64,000 bases of DNA from Paenibacillus cellulositrophicus (GCF_009363095.1 NZ_CP045295.1:1550001-1614000); one strand, 5' to 3'. Positions 9,506-18,319 are shown, numbered from the stretch's first letter. Notes: a model not told the origin generated them from the letters alone. Numbers and translations: made by a program.

Positions 9506-10369
9506 ATGGATTGGCTGAAACGCATGAATCATGCGTTGGAATACATCGAAACGCATCTGTCGGAAGAGATCAACTATGACCAAGTGGCTGGAACGGCCTG
9601 CTGCTCGGCTTACCATTTTCAACGCATGTTTTCGTTCATCACAAACGTTTCGCTGTCCGAGTATATTCGGCGCAGACGGCTTACCCTTGCCGCTTTTGAA
9701 CTGCAATCCGGTGGTGTAAAGGTGATCGATATTGCACTGAAGTATGGTTACGAATCACCCGAGGCATTTTCCAGGGCGTTCAAAAAAATGCACGGTGTCA
9801 TGCCAAAGGCTGCGCGCGACAACGGTGTGTCGCTTAAGGCTTATCCTCGGTTATCCTTTCACATTTCGATTCGCGGAGATGTCGAGATGAACTACAGAAT
9901 GGAAGGAAAACCTGCCTTTGAAATGTTCGGCGTTTCGACTGTGATCCATGCCGACGGCGAGAATCCGTTTATCGAAATACCCGCGTTTTGGCAAAAGTGT
10001 ATTTCCGATGGAACGGTCAAACGAATCCGCGCTGCCGCAGGTTTAGGCGAACACGGCCAGCTCCATGCGGTTTTATACAACAAGCAAGGAGAACAACTTT
10101 CGTACATGATCGGTTACTTTTTACCCCAAAGCGGCTTGCCTGAAGGATTTGAAAAGCTCCAAATCCCCCCTCAGTCTTATGCGATTTTTTCAACCGGAAT
10201 CAATCCGAGTGGACAGAATGACATTCATGGATTGTGGCGGCGGATCTGGGGCGAGTGGTTTCCAAGCTCTCATTACGAAGCTGCAAACGGTCCCGAATTT
10301 GAAATGACTTACGATCGCGGTAACAACATGTACGAAATGGAGGTTTGGATTCCTGTCGTTAAGCTGTAG
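9506..10369 (+). CDS. AraC-family regulator with GyrI-like effector domain
   Basis: A 287-aa regulator with an N-terminal AraC DNA-binding domain (residues about 5-105; YDQVAGTACCSAYHFQRMF and VIDIALKYGYESPEAFSRAF are its two recognition segments). The C-terminal half resembles the GyrI-like/effector-binding fold found in multidrug-responsive activators of the Rob/BmrR kind. I chose the ATG at 9506 (MDWLKRMN) for its GAAGGGA ribosome site 8 bases upstream, and because homology-like sequence begins there. The effector is unknown. The neighbouring phosphotransferase on the same strand could be a target, but that is only inference. Confidence 0.87.
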   Translation: MDWLKRMNHALEYIETHLSEEINYDQVAGTACCSAYHFQRMFSFITNVSLSEYIRRRRLTLAAFELQSGGVKVIDIALKYGYESPEAFSRAFKKMHGVMPKAARDNGVSLKAYPRLSFHISIRGDVEMNYRMEGKPAFEMFGVSTVIHADGENPFIEIPAFWQKCISDGTVKRIRAAAGLGEHGQLHAVLYNKQGEQLSYMIGYFLPQSGLPEGFEKLQIPPQSYAIFSTGINPSGQNDIHGLWRRIWGEWFPSSHYEAANGPEFEMTYDRGNNMYEMEVWIPVVKL

Positions 10370-10442
10370 TTCAGCTCTAGAGCGCAGTATCATATCAATC
10401 CCCCGGAGTTAGGGGCTATTTCCTTTAGAAGGTGTGAATCGA

Positions 10443-11417
10443 ATGGATCTTGCAATCATCGCGCAGCATGCGCTTGCTCAGTACGATATAAATGCTGTAT
10501 CCGTGTCGCCCGTAGCACAAAGCGGTGCCGCGGTTTTCAAAATTGAAGATCATCATGGGCTGCTGTACAGCCTACGTGTTCACAAATCTAAAATCAGTAC
10601 GCTTGAAACCATGTGGACGCGCCGGGATGTGCTGGATTCTGAGCTGGTATGGCTGGATGCGCTTAACCGTGATACCCATCTCACCCTCCCTGTGCCAAAA
10701 CGTAATCGGCTGGATTCTTATGTTACACAAGTGGACGATATAAGTTGTACGATGCTCAGTTGGGTGGAAGGCAAGCAAAAACAGTACTTTACCAGCGATC
10801 AGGAATTGAAGTCCACCGCTGAAATGACGGCAGCTTTGCATCAGCATGCCCGTATGTGGCAGCCCCCTTCGTCTTTTATCCGTCCAACGGTTCATCGTGA
10901 ACGCATACAGAATGCTCTGGATCTGCTCAAGCAGCAGGTGCGGGAAGGGTTATTAGATGCACATGATGTTCAGATTCTTGAAGCCGCCGGGGAAAAAGCG
11001 ATGGCTTTGCTGGACACACTCCCTAAAAACAAGTTGACTTGGGGTGTATTGCACGGAGATATCGTTCCTCCCAATATCGTGTTTGCAGATGGGGCTGCCA
11101 ATCCCATTGACTTTGGCGCGTGCGGATTCGGTCCTTTTCTCACTGACCTGGCCATCACATGTACCTTTATTCATCCCACTGCCAGACAACAGTACATAGA
11201 CTGGTACGGAGAGCACTTTCCGCTGCCCAATGAGTATGTGGCCCAAATCGAAGCATTATTTATTTCGCTCGTGCTAATCGGGATGAGGAACGCTCTTGGT
11301 ATGCCTGAATCGAAGCATGGATTGCCGACGCATGCGAAAAAGTGTGCTTCTCGCGAATTTGGCAGGTATCTAAATGGGGAAGGTTTTTTATTTACAGGCA
11401 CGCCATGTTGGGAATAA
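10443..11417 (+). CDS. APH-family phosphotransferase / kinase-like protein
   Basis: A 324-aa protein of the aminoglycoside/choline/homoserine kinase fold. It shows the Brenner motif HGDIVPPNI (catalytic Asp and metal-binding Asn) followed by PIDFGACGFG, which supplies the DFG-like Asp. The N-lobe begins near residue 10. I chose the ATG at 10443 because AGAAGG lies 10 bases upstream. A GTG at 10434 overlaps that ribosome site. The substrate cannot be read from the sequence: relatives act on antibiotics, homoserine, choline or sugars. It ends at a bidirectional terminator. Confidence 0.8.
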   Translation: MDLAIIAQHALAQYDINAVSVSPVAQSGAAVFKIEDHHGLLYSLRVHKSKISTLETMWTRRDVLDSELVWLDALNRDTHLTLPVPKRNRLDSYVTQVDDISCTMLSWVEGKQKQYFTSDQELKSTAEMTAALHQHARMWQPPSSFIRPTVHRERIQNALDLLKQQVREGLLDAHDVQILEAAGEKAMALLDTLPKNKLTWGVLHGDIVPPNIVFADGAANPIDFGACGFGPFLTDLAITCTFIHPTARQQYIDWYGEHFPLPNEYVAQIEALFISLVLIGMRNALGMPESKHGLPTHAKKCASREFGRYLNGEGFLFTGTPCWE

Positions 11418-11458
11418 AACGCAATGGTTGTCGTCATTTTAGTTCAATTCGTGCTTTA

Positions 11459-11496
11459 AAAAAAAGGCCGCCATATCGGCGACCTTTCTTTTTTGT
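11459..11496. terminator. bidirectional terminator between two convergent genes
   Basis: AAAGGCCGCC and GGCGACCTTT form a short stem flanked by an A-run on the left and a T-run on the right. It can therefore end the phosphotransferase gene (+) and the binding-protein gene (-). Confidence 0.75.
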
Positions 11497-11519
11497 GCAT
11501 TGCAGAACTCACTGCTGAT

Positions 11520-13133
11520 CTACTTGGATTCCTGACCGTCCCAGCGGTCATAGGCAGCCTGGTAGATTTCTACAATGCGGTCTCCGCCCATTTTCTTCAC
11601 CTGGGCTTTATACTTGTCCCAGTTCGAAAGCGGCTCCTGTCCGGTCACAAACTTGGCTTCCATCTGCTCGACATAGTTGTTCAGGTCCGACAGCAGCGAA
11701 GTCACCTCGGTTTGTTCCTCTTCCGTCAGGAATACGTTCGGATACGGCACTTTGGCATACGGCAAAATTTTCTCCTGGTTCTCCTTTTCGACCCACTCGT
11801 CGATGTCGGAACGCAGTCCCTTGCTCACTTCCGGAAGGCTGACGCCCGGCGTCGTGATGCCGTAGTTCGGAGTCAGCTTGCCGCGGTAGTTTTCGCGGTC
11901 GCCTCCATCCGGTACCGGAAGCCATTCTTTGACGTGGTTTGCCTCGTCTTTGTATTTCCACAGCACGCCTTCTGGCCCTTGGTTGAACAGCGTAGAACCT
12001 TCAAAGCTGTACTGGTAGTCCACCCAGCGCATCGTTGCCTCCGGAGCAGGGTTGGTGCTCGAAATGGCAAACGTTCCGTTCTTCGAAATTCCCGAATTCT
12101 TGGCCACGACCGGCGAGTCCGGGAAGCCCGTTTTCAGCGGCTCCATGAACGGGTTGTCGGTGTTCGGCTCACCGCCCAGCATAAAGTACGGCAGCCAGTC
12201 GTTGAACAAGGCCACCTGATTGTTTTTGCCCTTGGCCTTCTTCTGGTCGTCGGTCTGAGAGAACGTTTCATGGTCAAGCAGATCGTCCTTCCACAGCCGG
12301 TTCAGGAAGGTCAGATACTCCTTGAACCCTTCCTCCTGCGGGGTGTAGTGAACTTTCCCCTGCTTGTCGGCATAATACACCTCATCGTAGATGCCCCAGA
12401 AGCCCAGCATCTGCACACGGATATCCTTCAGCTTGGTCGACGTGAGCGGAATTTCGTCCGCCTTGCCGTTGCCGTTCGGATCCTCGGTCTTGACCCGTTT
12501 CAGGTAATCGTACAGCTCGTCCGGCGTTTCCGGAAGCTTGGTTACGCCAAGCTTCTTGAGGAAGCTGCCGTTATAGTACAGCGGGCTCTTGTACCATACC
12601 GCGCCTTTATCCACGTAAGGCAGGGCGTAAATATGACCGTCGGGGGTCGTGATCGACTTCCGCACGTCCGGATTTTCGTCCAGCAGCTTCTTGATGTTCG
12701 GCGCATATTCATCAATCAGCTTTTCCAGCGGAATCAGCGTTCCCTGACTTCCGTATGTCACTTGCTCAGCCGGCGTCAAAGCCGAAGCGTAAAAAATATC
12801 CGGCAGGTCGCCGCTCGCAAAAATCAGATTTTTCTTGGTCTCGAAGCTGTCGACCGGAACCGTCTGGAATGTGAGCTTGATGTTCGTCATTTTCTCCATG
12901 TCTTTAAATACCTGCATCGTATCCCACTTGGCGCTGCCCACGTCAGGCGCAAATACCGACAGCGTGATCGGCTTATCGACGATCGGGAAGCCCTCCTTGT
13001 GTACACTATCCGCCGAGCCGGAGGCTTGACCGCCGTCCCCGCTATCTTTCGAGCCGGAACCGCATGCGGCCAGCAGCGAGACGACCATAGACAGGCACAG
13101 TACGATGGCCCAAGGCTTTAAACTTTTTCTCAT
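11520..13133 (-). CDS. extracellular solute-binding lipoprotein (LplA-like), orphan
   Basis: Lipid-anchored binding protein of the family-1 sugar ABC class, 537 aa. It has a signal peptide and lipobox LLAAC with the lipidated Cys at residue 24, followed by a Gly/Ser-rich tether and the long two-lobe fold typical of LplA-like proteins for oligosaccharides. I chose the ATG at 13133 because AGGAGG lies 9 bases upstream. The ATG at 13154 lies before that site. No permease or ATPase gene is adjacent, so it must share a transporter elsewhere or be a remnant. A cre-type site lies about 147 bases upstream. Confidence 0.88.
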   Translation of the reverse strand: MRKSLKPWAIVLCLSMVVSLLAACGSGSKDSGDGGQASGSADSVHKEGFPIVDKPITLSVFAPDVGSAKWDTMQVFKDMEKMTNIKLTFQTVPVDSFETKKNLIFASGDLPDIFYASALTPAEQVTYGSQGTLIPLEKLIDEYAPNIKKLLDENPDVRKSITTPDGHIYALPYVDKGAVWYKSPLYYNGSFLKKLGVTKLPETPDELYDYLKRVKTEDPNGNGKADEIPLTSTKLKDIRVQMLGFWGIYDEVYYADKQGKVHYTPQEEGFKEYLTFLNRLWKDDLLDHETFSQTDDQKKAKGKNNQVALFNDWLPYFMLGGEPNTDNPFMEPLKTGFPDSPVVAKNSGISKNGTFAISSTNPAPEATMRWVDYQYSFEGSTLFNQGPEGVLWKYKDEANHVKEWLPVPDGGDRENYRGKLTPNYGITTPGVSLPEVSKGLRSDIDEWVEKENQEKILPYAKVPYPNVFLTEEEQTEVTSLLSDLNNYVEQMEAKFVTGQEPLSNWDKYKAQVKKMGGDRIVEIYQAAYDRWDGQESK

Positions 13134-13557
13134 CAGATGATTCCTCCTGTTCATTGTTGTGCGCGGCTTTACGTTGGCCCTTCGGAGTTTCCCCCCTTGA
13201 ATTCGGACTAAAGCCTACTCCACGCTTTTTCTCCGCAGCTCTGGGTGAAGGATGGTATCGACTGCTGCTGCGCTTTGTTTGTTAGCGTTTACAAAAAGTG
13301 TAGTAACAGGCCGGTTTCGCGTAAATATGTTATTTTTGATATGTTGAATATGTATACAAACTCCAATGTTTAACAGGGATGCGGAAAATAACAGTGCTAA
13401 GCCATTGTATAGCAAGTATGTCAAATATGCCATTGGGAAAATCTACATATCGGCCTGAATTCCGCCTTCCCAATGTTAGCCAACGGTGAATAATTCGCCG
13501 GACGGTAAACAAAAATAACCCTTGTCTATCCAAACCAACAGCCAAAGGAGTGTCGTC
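13134..13557. other. 424-base intergenic region with a cre site and an inverted repeat
   Basis: I find no convincing gene here. Apart from the cre site at 13280-13293 there is an inverted repeat, CATTGGGAA at 13431-13439 and TTCCCAATG at 13467-13475. Short open readings in this stretch lack ribosome sites. The sequence is AT-richer than the surrounding genes, in line with promoters for the divergent binding-protein and 52-aa genes. Confidence 0.5.
13280..13293. promoter_or_regulatory. cre (CcpA-binding) site upstream of the orphan binding protein
   Basis: TGTTAGCGTTTACA matches the cre consensus TGWNANCGNTNWCA at every fixed position. The site lies about 147 bases before the binding-protein start, a reasonable place for catabolite repression. 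I could not define a strong promoter around it. Confidence 0.6.
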
Positions 13558-13716
13558 ATGCGTGAAGGAATGATTCCTGCCGTTCTTGGAACTGTAGTTA
13601 CCGCTTCCGGCGCCGCACTGCTGGGCAGCAAGTATAAGCTTGCCGCCACGGGGATTGTCGGATTCGGTCTGGCCCACATCGTACTGGGTGCGATCGATCT
13701 GATCGAACACCGGTAA
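13558..13716 (+). CDS. small hydrophobic protein, 52 aa, function unknown
   Basis: The ATG at 13558 follows AAAGGAG at 7 bases, and a strong terminator follows the stop, so this looks like a genuine stand-alone gene. The product begins MREGMIPAVLG, is rich in Gly, Ala, Val and Leu, and could form two short membrane helices (about residues 5-22 and 28-46) with an LIEHR tail. I do not recognise a characterised family. A reading from 13522 would add residues upstream of the ribosome site and is less likely. Confidence 0.65.
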   Translation: MREGMIPAVLGTVVTASGAALLGSKYKLAATGIVGFGLAHIVLGAIDLIEHR

Positions 13717-13760
13717 TCCGTTTGGAGGACCGTCCGCAAGCGTTACGCGCTTCGGACACA

Positions 13761-13796
13761 AAGAACCTTGGACATCCTCTGTCCAAGGTTCTTTAT
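13761..13796. terminator. bidirectional terminator after the 52-aa gene
   Basis: AAGAACCTTGGAC and GTCCAAGGTTCTT form a long perfect stem followed by TTATTT. It ends the small gene (+) and can also end the phosphonate operon (-), whose last stop codon is at 13845. Confidence 0.85.
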
Positions 13797-13844
13797 TTAT
13801 GCAAGCGGCCGATCCCAAATGGGACGCACGCCTTGCGGCTGCTG

Positions 13845-14717
13845 TTATTTTCCCTGCATCAGCTTCCGCTTTGCACGGTTTGCGGCGATTTCGAGGAGAA
13901 TGGCAAAGCCCAGAATAAAATAGGTGATCGCTCCGATTTCCTGCAGATCAAAGTAAAAGCCGCTGGCCATAAACATATCATAGCCGATCCCCCCTGCCCC
14001 CGCGGCCGCTCCCATTGCAACCGCCACGGAGAAGTTGATTTCGAACCGGAGCAGCGTCCAGGACATCAAATAGGATAAGGAGGACGGAATGACGGCTTGG
14101 AACACGATTTGCCACCAGTTCGCACCGCTGGACTTCAGCGCTTCGATCGTGCCCTTGTCCATCTCCTCAAAGGCTTCCGAGTAGGCTTTGATCAAATAAC
14201 CGACGGAGTGAAAAGTCATGCCGATGACGGCGGCGACGCTGCCAAGACCTGCTGCGACGGCAAAAATCAGCACCCACATGACCGTAGGCACCGCGCGGAT
14301 GAACGCGACTAGGCCTTTAATGACAGCGGACGCGATCGGCGAGGACAGGTTGCGGGCCGAGAACAGGCCGAGAAACAGCGCAATAACTGCTCCGAACAAG
14401 GTGGCAAGAAAAGCAAGCCCCAGCGTAATCAGCACTTCGAACAAAGCCGCGTCAAAGGTGAAATGGTGCAAACGGGGCTGCAGAAACATCGTCTTCAGGT
14501 TCAACAGCGTGGCGTAGATGCCTTGAAAGACCTGGATCCCTTTGTAGTCAAAGCTGACGAAGGCGAGAACGGTCAGCAGGCTTAGCCCAATGAGGGTCAG
14601 CCTGATCGTTAAAGCGGTCTTGCTAAAAGGCTTCTTAAGCGGGATGCCCGGAAGTCTTCGGTCCGGACGGAGATGGAGCTCGGCGGCAATCATCTTGTCG
14701 ACGGCCTCGGTGCTCAT
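13845..14717 (-). CDS. phnE: phosphonate ABC transporter permease PhnE (second copy)
   Basis: Inner-membrane permease of the PhnCDE importer, 290 aa. It has six or so membrane segments and the binding-protein-dependent transport loop near LKSSGANWWQIVFQAVIPSSLSYLMSW, which contacts the ATPase. The ATG at 14717 overlaps the stop of the upstream permease as ATGA, indicating translational coupling. Two different PhnE proteins probably form a heterodimeric channel. The C-terminus is FAILLEIAANRAKRKLMQGK. It is the last gene of the phosphonate locus. Confidence 0.92.
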   Translation of the reverse strand: MSTEAVDKMIAAELHLRPDRRLPGIPLKKPFSKTALTIRLTLIGLSLLTVLAFVSFDYKGIQVFQGIYATLLNLKTMFLQPRLHHFTFDAALFEVLITLGLAFLATLFGAVIALFLGLFSARNLSSPIASAVIKGLVAFIRAVPTVMWVLIFAVAAGLGSVAAVIGMTFHSVGYLIKAYSEAFEEMDKGTIEALKSSGANWWQIVFQAVIPSSLSYLMSWTLLRFEINFSVAVAMGAAAGAGGIGYDMFMASGFYFDLQEIGAITYFILGFAILLEIAANRAKRKLMQGK

Positions 14718-15523
14718 CCGATCATCACCTTTCGGATATAATTCGAGGTGAATTCGATGACCAATATGGAGATCACGATTACGAATACAATCAGGCTGGC
14801 TGCGTTGTAATCGAGATTTTTATAGTACAGATTGAACAGGAACCCAACGCCGGTGCCGGTCAGAATGCCGATCAGTGTCGCGTTGCGGATGTTCGTTTCG
14901 ATCATGAACAGGATCCAGCTGATAAGCTGGGGCAGCGCAGCCGGGATGACGGATTGGCAAATGACGGAAATATAACCGGCTCCGGTTGCCCGCAGCGCTT
15001 CCGCCGAATGGCTTCCCGTCTCATCGATGGACTCCAGGAAGGCGCGGGTCAAAAACCCGAACGAGCCGAAGAACAAGGCGAAATAACCGGTCATTACGTT
15101 TTGCCCGAAGGAAAACAGAAGGATCATCGACCACGCGGTGACATCGATATTCCGGAATACGGTTGCGATCGAACGGCTGGCCAGCTTAATCCCGGCATGG
15201 ACGCCGATCGTCTGGGAGCCCAAGAGGGCAAACACGAGCGCAAACACTGAAGCGACGGTTGTAGCGGCGATGGACATCAGCAGCGTTTCGACGAGCGTGC
15301 GGAGAACGTCGGGAAACTTGGCCAGAGATTCGGCATTGGGGTAAAAATGGGTGACGCCCCAAACCAATGCGCCCGGAATGGAGCTCAGCCCCTGGACGAA
15401 ATCATACTGGGTCAGTACGGCTGCAGCATAGGTAACAAGCAGAAGCAGCCCCCAAAACAAATACGCATGCCTACGTTTGGCCGTGAAGTAGTCAACCTGC
15501 TTGCGTCTCGCCTTGATCAGCAC
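14714..15523 (-). CDS. phnE: phosphonate ABC transporter permease PhnE (first copy)
   Basis: A 269-aa membrane permease, paralogous to the next gene downstream. The EAA-type loop is EALRATGAGYISVICQSVIPAALPQLISW, and membrane helices fill most of the rest. The GTG start at 15523 follows GAGGAGA at 8 bases and lies inside the end of phnC, so the two genes overlap by 32 bases. The downstream overlap with the second permease is 4 bases. It works with PhnC and PhnD to import phosphonates. Confidence 0.92.
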   Translation of the reverse strand: MLIKARRKQVDYFTAKRRHAYLFWGLLLLVTYAAAVLTQYDFVQGLSSIPGALVWGVTHFYPNAESLAKFPDVLRTLVETLLMSIAATTVASVFALVFALLGSQTIGVHAGIKLASRSIATVFRNIDVTAWSMILLFSFGQNVMTGYFALFFGSFGFLTRAFLESIDETGSHSAEALRATGAGYISVICQSVIPAALPQLISWILFMIETNIRNATLIGILTGTGVGFLFNLYYKNLDYNAASLIVFVIVISILVIEFTSNYIRKVMIG

Positions 15524-16280
15524 GCGTGTCTCTCCTCTCGCTTCCGTAAATTCGCTGGAGTTCTTCGGATGTCATTTGTCCCGGCGTTCCGTTATAGACG
15601 ATTTTCCCTTGATTGACCCCGATGATCCGGTCGGAATATTTCAGAGCGGTCTCCACCTGATGCAGATTGACGATCACGGTGATGCCCAAATTCGTGGAGA
15701 TGTGCCTTAAATGATCCATGATCACCTTGGATGCATTCGGGTCCAGGGAAGCGATCGGCTCATCGCAGAGGAGCATTTTGGGCCCTTGGATCAGCGCCCT
15801 GGCGATGCCGACCCGCTGCTTCTGTCCCCCGCTGAGCTGGTCGCAGCGCTTGTAGACCTGCTCTTCCAGGCCGAGAATGCCGAGAATTTGGTACGCCTGC
15901 TGCTTCTCCTCTTCACGGTACAGCCCCAGCATGCCGGCAAGCGTGGATTTGTAGCCGAGCCGGCCGTGCAGGACATTTTCCATCACGCTCAGCCGGTCTA
16001 CCAGATTGTAGTGCTGAAAAATCATACCGATGCTCGTCCGCATCCGCTTCAGCTCTTTCTTGCGAAATTCCAGCACATTTTTGCCTTCGATGCATATTTC
16101 TCCGCTGCTGGCATCGATCATGCGGTTGATACACCGGAGCAGCGTTGATTTCCCGGCCCCCGAGGGGCCGATGATCGATACGAATTCCCCGCTCCTCACC
16201 GAGAAGCTTACATCCGTTAATGCCCGTGTTTCAGACCCATACTGCTTGGACACATGCTTGAATTCCAATAACGCAGTCAT
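15492..16280 (-). CDS. phnC: phosphonate ABC transporter ATP-binding protein PhnC
   Basis: Cytoplasmic ATPase of the phosphonate importer, 262 aa. Walker A is GPSGAGKST (near residues 38-46), the ABC signature is LSGGQKQRVGIARAL, Walker B is MLLCDEPIASLD, and the switch His is in VNLHQVE. The length and the MIFQHYNLVDRLSVMENVLHGRLG segment are typical of PhnC. The gene overlaps the start of the first permease by 32 bases and lies 48 bases after the binding-protein gene phnD. Confidence 0.95.
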   Translation of the reverse strand: MTALLEFKHVSKQYGSETRALTDVSFSVRSGEFVSIIGPSGAGKSTLLRCINRMIDASSGEICIEGKNVLEFRKKELKRMRTSIGMIFQHYNLVDRLSVMENVLHGRLGYKSTLAGMLGLYREEEKQQAYQILGILGLEEQVYKRCDQLSGGQKQRVGIARALIQGPKMLLCDEPIASLDPNASKVIMDHLRHISTNLGITVIVNLHQVETALKYSDRIIGVNQGKIVYNGTPGQMTSEELQRIYGSERRDTRADQGETQAG

Positions 16281-16328
16281 CGTACACCTCCAGGCGGTTT
16301 GGTATGGAGTTCATATGCCGGCTGCCGG

Positions 16329-17387
16329 TTATTTGGACAGCTCGCGGATCGGTTCAAACCAGGCGTCGTCGACCGGCAGGAACCGTTCATTCCCGCTTTT
16401 TTGCTTGAACAGCCCGCTGTCTTTGGAATCTTTGGGAAGGAAAATTTTCGGATTATGCGTCACGTCATCGGAAGTAAACGCCTCGGTAATCTTCTTCTGC
16501 TCATCCTCGCTCACCATTTTCGTGTTCGCCACAAACGGGGAGTTGAGAACTGGCGTCACCGAAACGACGACAAACTCTTTTCCGGCGAGCGTATTGAATG
16601 GTTCGGCAGCGCCATCCTTTACTTTATAGACGGCTCCGGGTTTGTTGGCCGTTCCGTCCGCCAGCTCAACGTAATTGGATACGCAAGTATCGCAAAAAGC
16701 AGCAACGTCCGCCTTGCCCGTCAGCAGATTTACCGCGGAACCCTGGTGGGAGCCGCCAAACAGAACGTCGCTGAAAAATTTATCTTTGCCGCCCTGCATC
16801 AAATCGTCTTCCTTCAAGTCCTTGTACTTGTCCATCTTTCCAAAATAGCTGATGATGCCTGCAGACGGCACCTTGAATCCCGAGGTCGAGCTGTTCGACA
16901 CAAAGGAAAACTTTTTCCCGGGAAGAGGGTCAAGGGTAAAACCGTCCCCTCTTTTAAACTCGCCTTCGTCGCCTTTTCGAACGTTCAGCCAGGAATAATA
17001 TACGGCGTCATACAGCGTGCCCGATTCCCCGCTGTTGGTGAAGAGCGGCTTCACGTCCTCGGTCTTGTTTCTTGCTTCCACATAACCCTGAGGGCCCATA
17101 TAGGCCAGGTCCGCGCTTCCGCTTGCAATCGCCTCGATGGCGATGTTGTAATCGGTCGTCATCTTATGCTCAACTTTTTTGCCTGTAGCCTGCTCCACGA
17201 TCTTTCCGACCTCGTCGCGCGCATCCTTCAAATCCGCAGCGGATTCGTTCGGATACCACACGATCGTCAGGGTGTCCTTGTTCTTCGAGCCGCCAACGTT
17301 CAGGCCTAATGAAGCCGCTCCTGAAGAACATCCGGCAACGGCCACAGCCAATATCAGCATCAAGAGAAGTGAAATCGATCTTTTCAT
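16329..17387 (-). CDS. phnD: phosphonate-binding lipoprotein PhnD
   Basis: Substrate-binding lipoprotein of the phosphonate importer, 352 aa. It has a signal peptide with lipobox VAGC and the modified Cys at residue 20. The mature protein shows the PhnD fold, with DYNIAIEAIASGSADLAYMGPQGY and, later, GSHQGSAVNLLTGKADVAAFCD around the ligand cleft. The ATG at 17387 has AAGGGG about 11 bases upstream. The gene is separated from phnL by about 185 bases that include a dispersed repeat, so it may have its own promoter. I could not identify one with confidence. Confidence 0.94.
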   Translation of the reverse strand: MKRSISLLLMLILAVAVAGCSSGAASLGLNVGGSKNKDTLTIVWYPNESAADLKDARDEVGKIVEQATGKKVEHKMTTDYNIAIEAIASGSADLAYMGPQGYVEARNKTEDVKPLFTNSGESGTLYDAVYYSWLNVRKGDEGEFKRGDGFTLDPLPGKKFSFVSNSSTSGFKVPSAGIISYFGKMDKYKDLKEDDLMQGGKDKFFSDVLFGGSHQGSAVNLLTGKADVAAFCDTCVSNYVELADGTANKPGAVYKVKDGAAEPFNTLAGKEFVVVSVTPVLNSPFVANTKMVSEDEQKKITEAFTSDDVTHNPKIFLPKDSKDSGLFKQKSGNERFLPVDDAWFEPIRELSK

Positions 17388-17480
17388 GGTTCAGCGCCCC
17401 TTTTTCCTGGGATAATGGGATACAATTTTATGATGAAGATGAACGGTCAGCAGAAGATTAACGGGGGGACATGTTTGTGT

Positions 17481-17588
17481 AAGAAAAACGTCTATCGCCG
17501 TACCTTCAAAGTTGACAGACCGCGTTTAGCGGAAGTCTTTCTTTCGAGATTAGGAAGCCAAGGCTCCAAAACTTATACTTTCTGATCT
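17481..17588 (+). repeat. copy A of a ~100-bp dispersed repeat
   Basis: Shares CAGACCGCGTTTAGCGGAA exactly with copy B (42801-42903, inverted) and GACAGACCGCGTTTA exactly with copy C (59154-59264). The flanks are also alike: a leading AACGTCTATCG...GTACCTTC and a trailing TTATACTTTCTGAT. The core CCGC-GTTTA-GCGG can form a small hairpin. The right end overlaps the last codons and stop of phnL. Confidence 0.8.
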
Positions 17589-18319
17589 ATTAAGAAACGA
17601 CCTGCCGCTTCCGGCCTGCCGCCTTCATGAAACCGGCCGTCCTGCATGTGGTATTGGCGGCTGCACAAGCCCTCCATAAATTCCAAGTCGTGAAAGATCC
17701 CGAGCATCGTCGTTCCCTCGTGCATCAGCTGCTCGATCAGCGTCTTCACCTTGACCTTGGAGGCATGGTCCAGACTGGCGGTAGGCTCGTCAAGAAGGAG
17801 CAGTCGGGGCCGCTTCACCATCGCTCTCGCGATGTTGAGGCGCAGCTTCTCCCCCCCGGAGAACGTGGCGGGATAGCTGTCGCGAAGCTTGGCATCCAGC
17901 TCAAAATGATCCAGCATGCGCGCTGTCTCCCTGGCAGCCTGGTGCGGATCCTTGCCCATTTCCAGCAGAGCCTGCGTGACCAGCTCACGGGCGGTCGTCC
18001 GCGGCATGACGTTCAGAAACTGCGAGACGTAGCCAATCTCCCGCTTTCGCAGGTCGATCATCACCCGGTCCGGCGCGGAAGCCAGATCGATTTCACCGTA
18101 CGCTGCAGATTGGTACCGGATGGTCCCTTTCTGGGGGAGATAGGTCCGGTAAATACAGCGGAGGACGGTCGACTTCCCGCTCCCGCTTTTGCCTGTAATA
18201 CCGATAAATTCGCCTTCGTTCACATGCAGGCTGACGTCTGCGGCGGCCTCGATCTGCTGATCCAGGTTATACAGAGTGAACGTTTTGGACAAGTGTTCGA
18301 TCGTGAGCAGACTGTTCAA
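17573..18319 (-). CDS. phnL: C-P lyase accessory ATPase PhnL
   Basis: ABC-type ATPase that associates with the C-P lyase core complex; it is not a transporter. The protein is 248 aa, with Walker A GKSGSGKST, signature FSGGEKLRLNIARAM, Walker B LLLLDEPTASLD and the PhnL-typical YVSQFLNVMPR. I chose the TTG at 18319 because AAGGGGG lies about 8 bases upstream and the family usually starts close to this point. An ATG at 18337 is the alternative. The gene overlaps phnM by 53 bases. The last few codons and stop lie in a dispersed repeat. Confidence 0.88.
   Translation of the reverse strand: MNSLLTIEHLSKTFTLYNLDQQIEAAADVSLHVNEGEFIGITGKSGSGKSTVLRCIYRTYLPQKGTIRYQSAAYGEIDLASAPDRVMIDLRKREIGYVSQFLNVMPRTTARELVTQALLEMGKDPHQAARETARMLDHFELDAKLRDSYPATFSGGEKLRLNIARAMVKRPRLLLLDEPTASLDHASKVKVKTLIEQLMHEGTTMLGIFHDLEFMEGLCSRQYHMQDGRFHEGGRPEAAGRFLIDQKV

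Noticed and set aside
11493..13121. 542-aa plus-strand frame opposite the orphan binding protein
   Set aside because: Antisense shadow rich in Arg, Val and Leu with no recognisable domain; the minus-strand lipoprotein is certain.
13215..13433. 72-aa minus-strand frame between the binding protein and small gene
   Set aside because: No ribosome site, overlaps the cre site, and has no family features.
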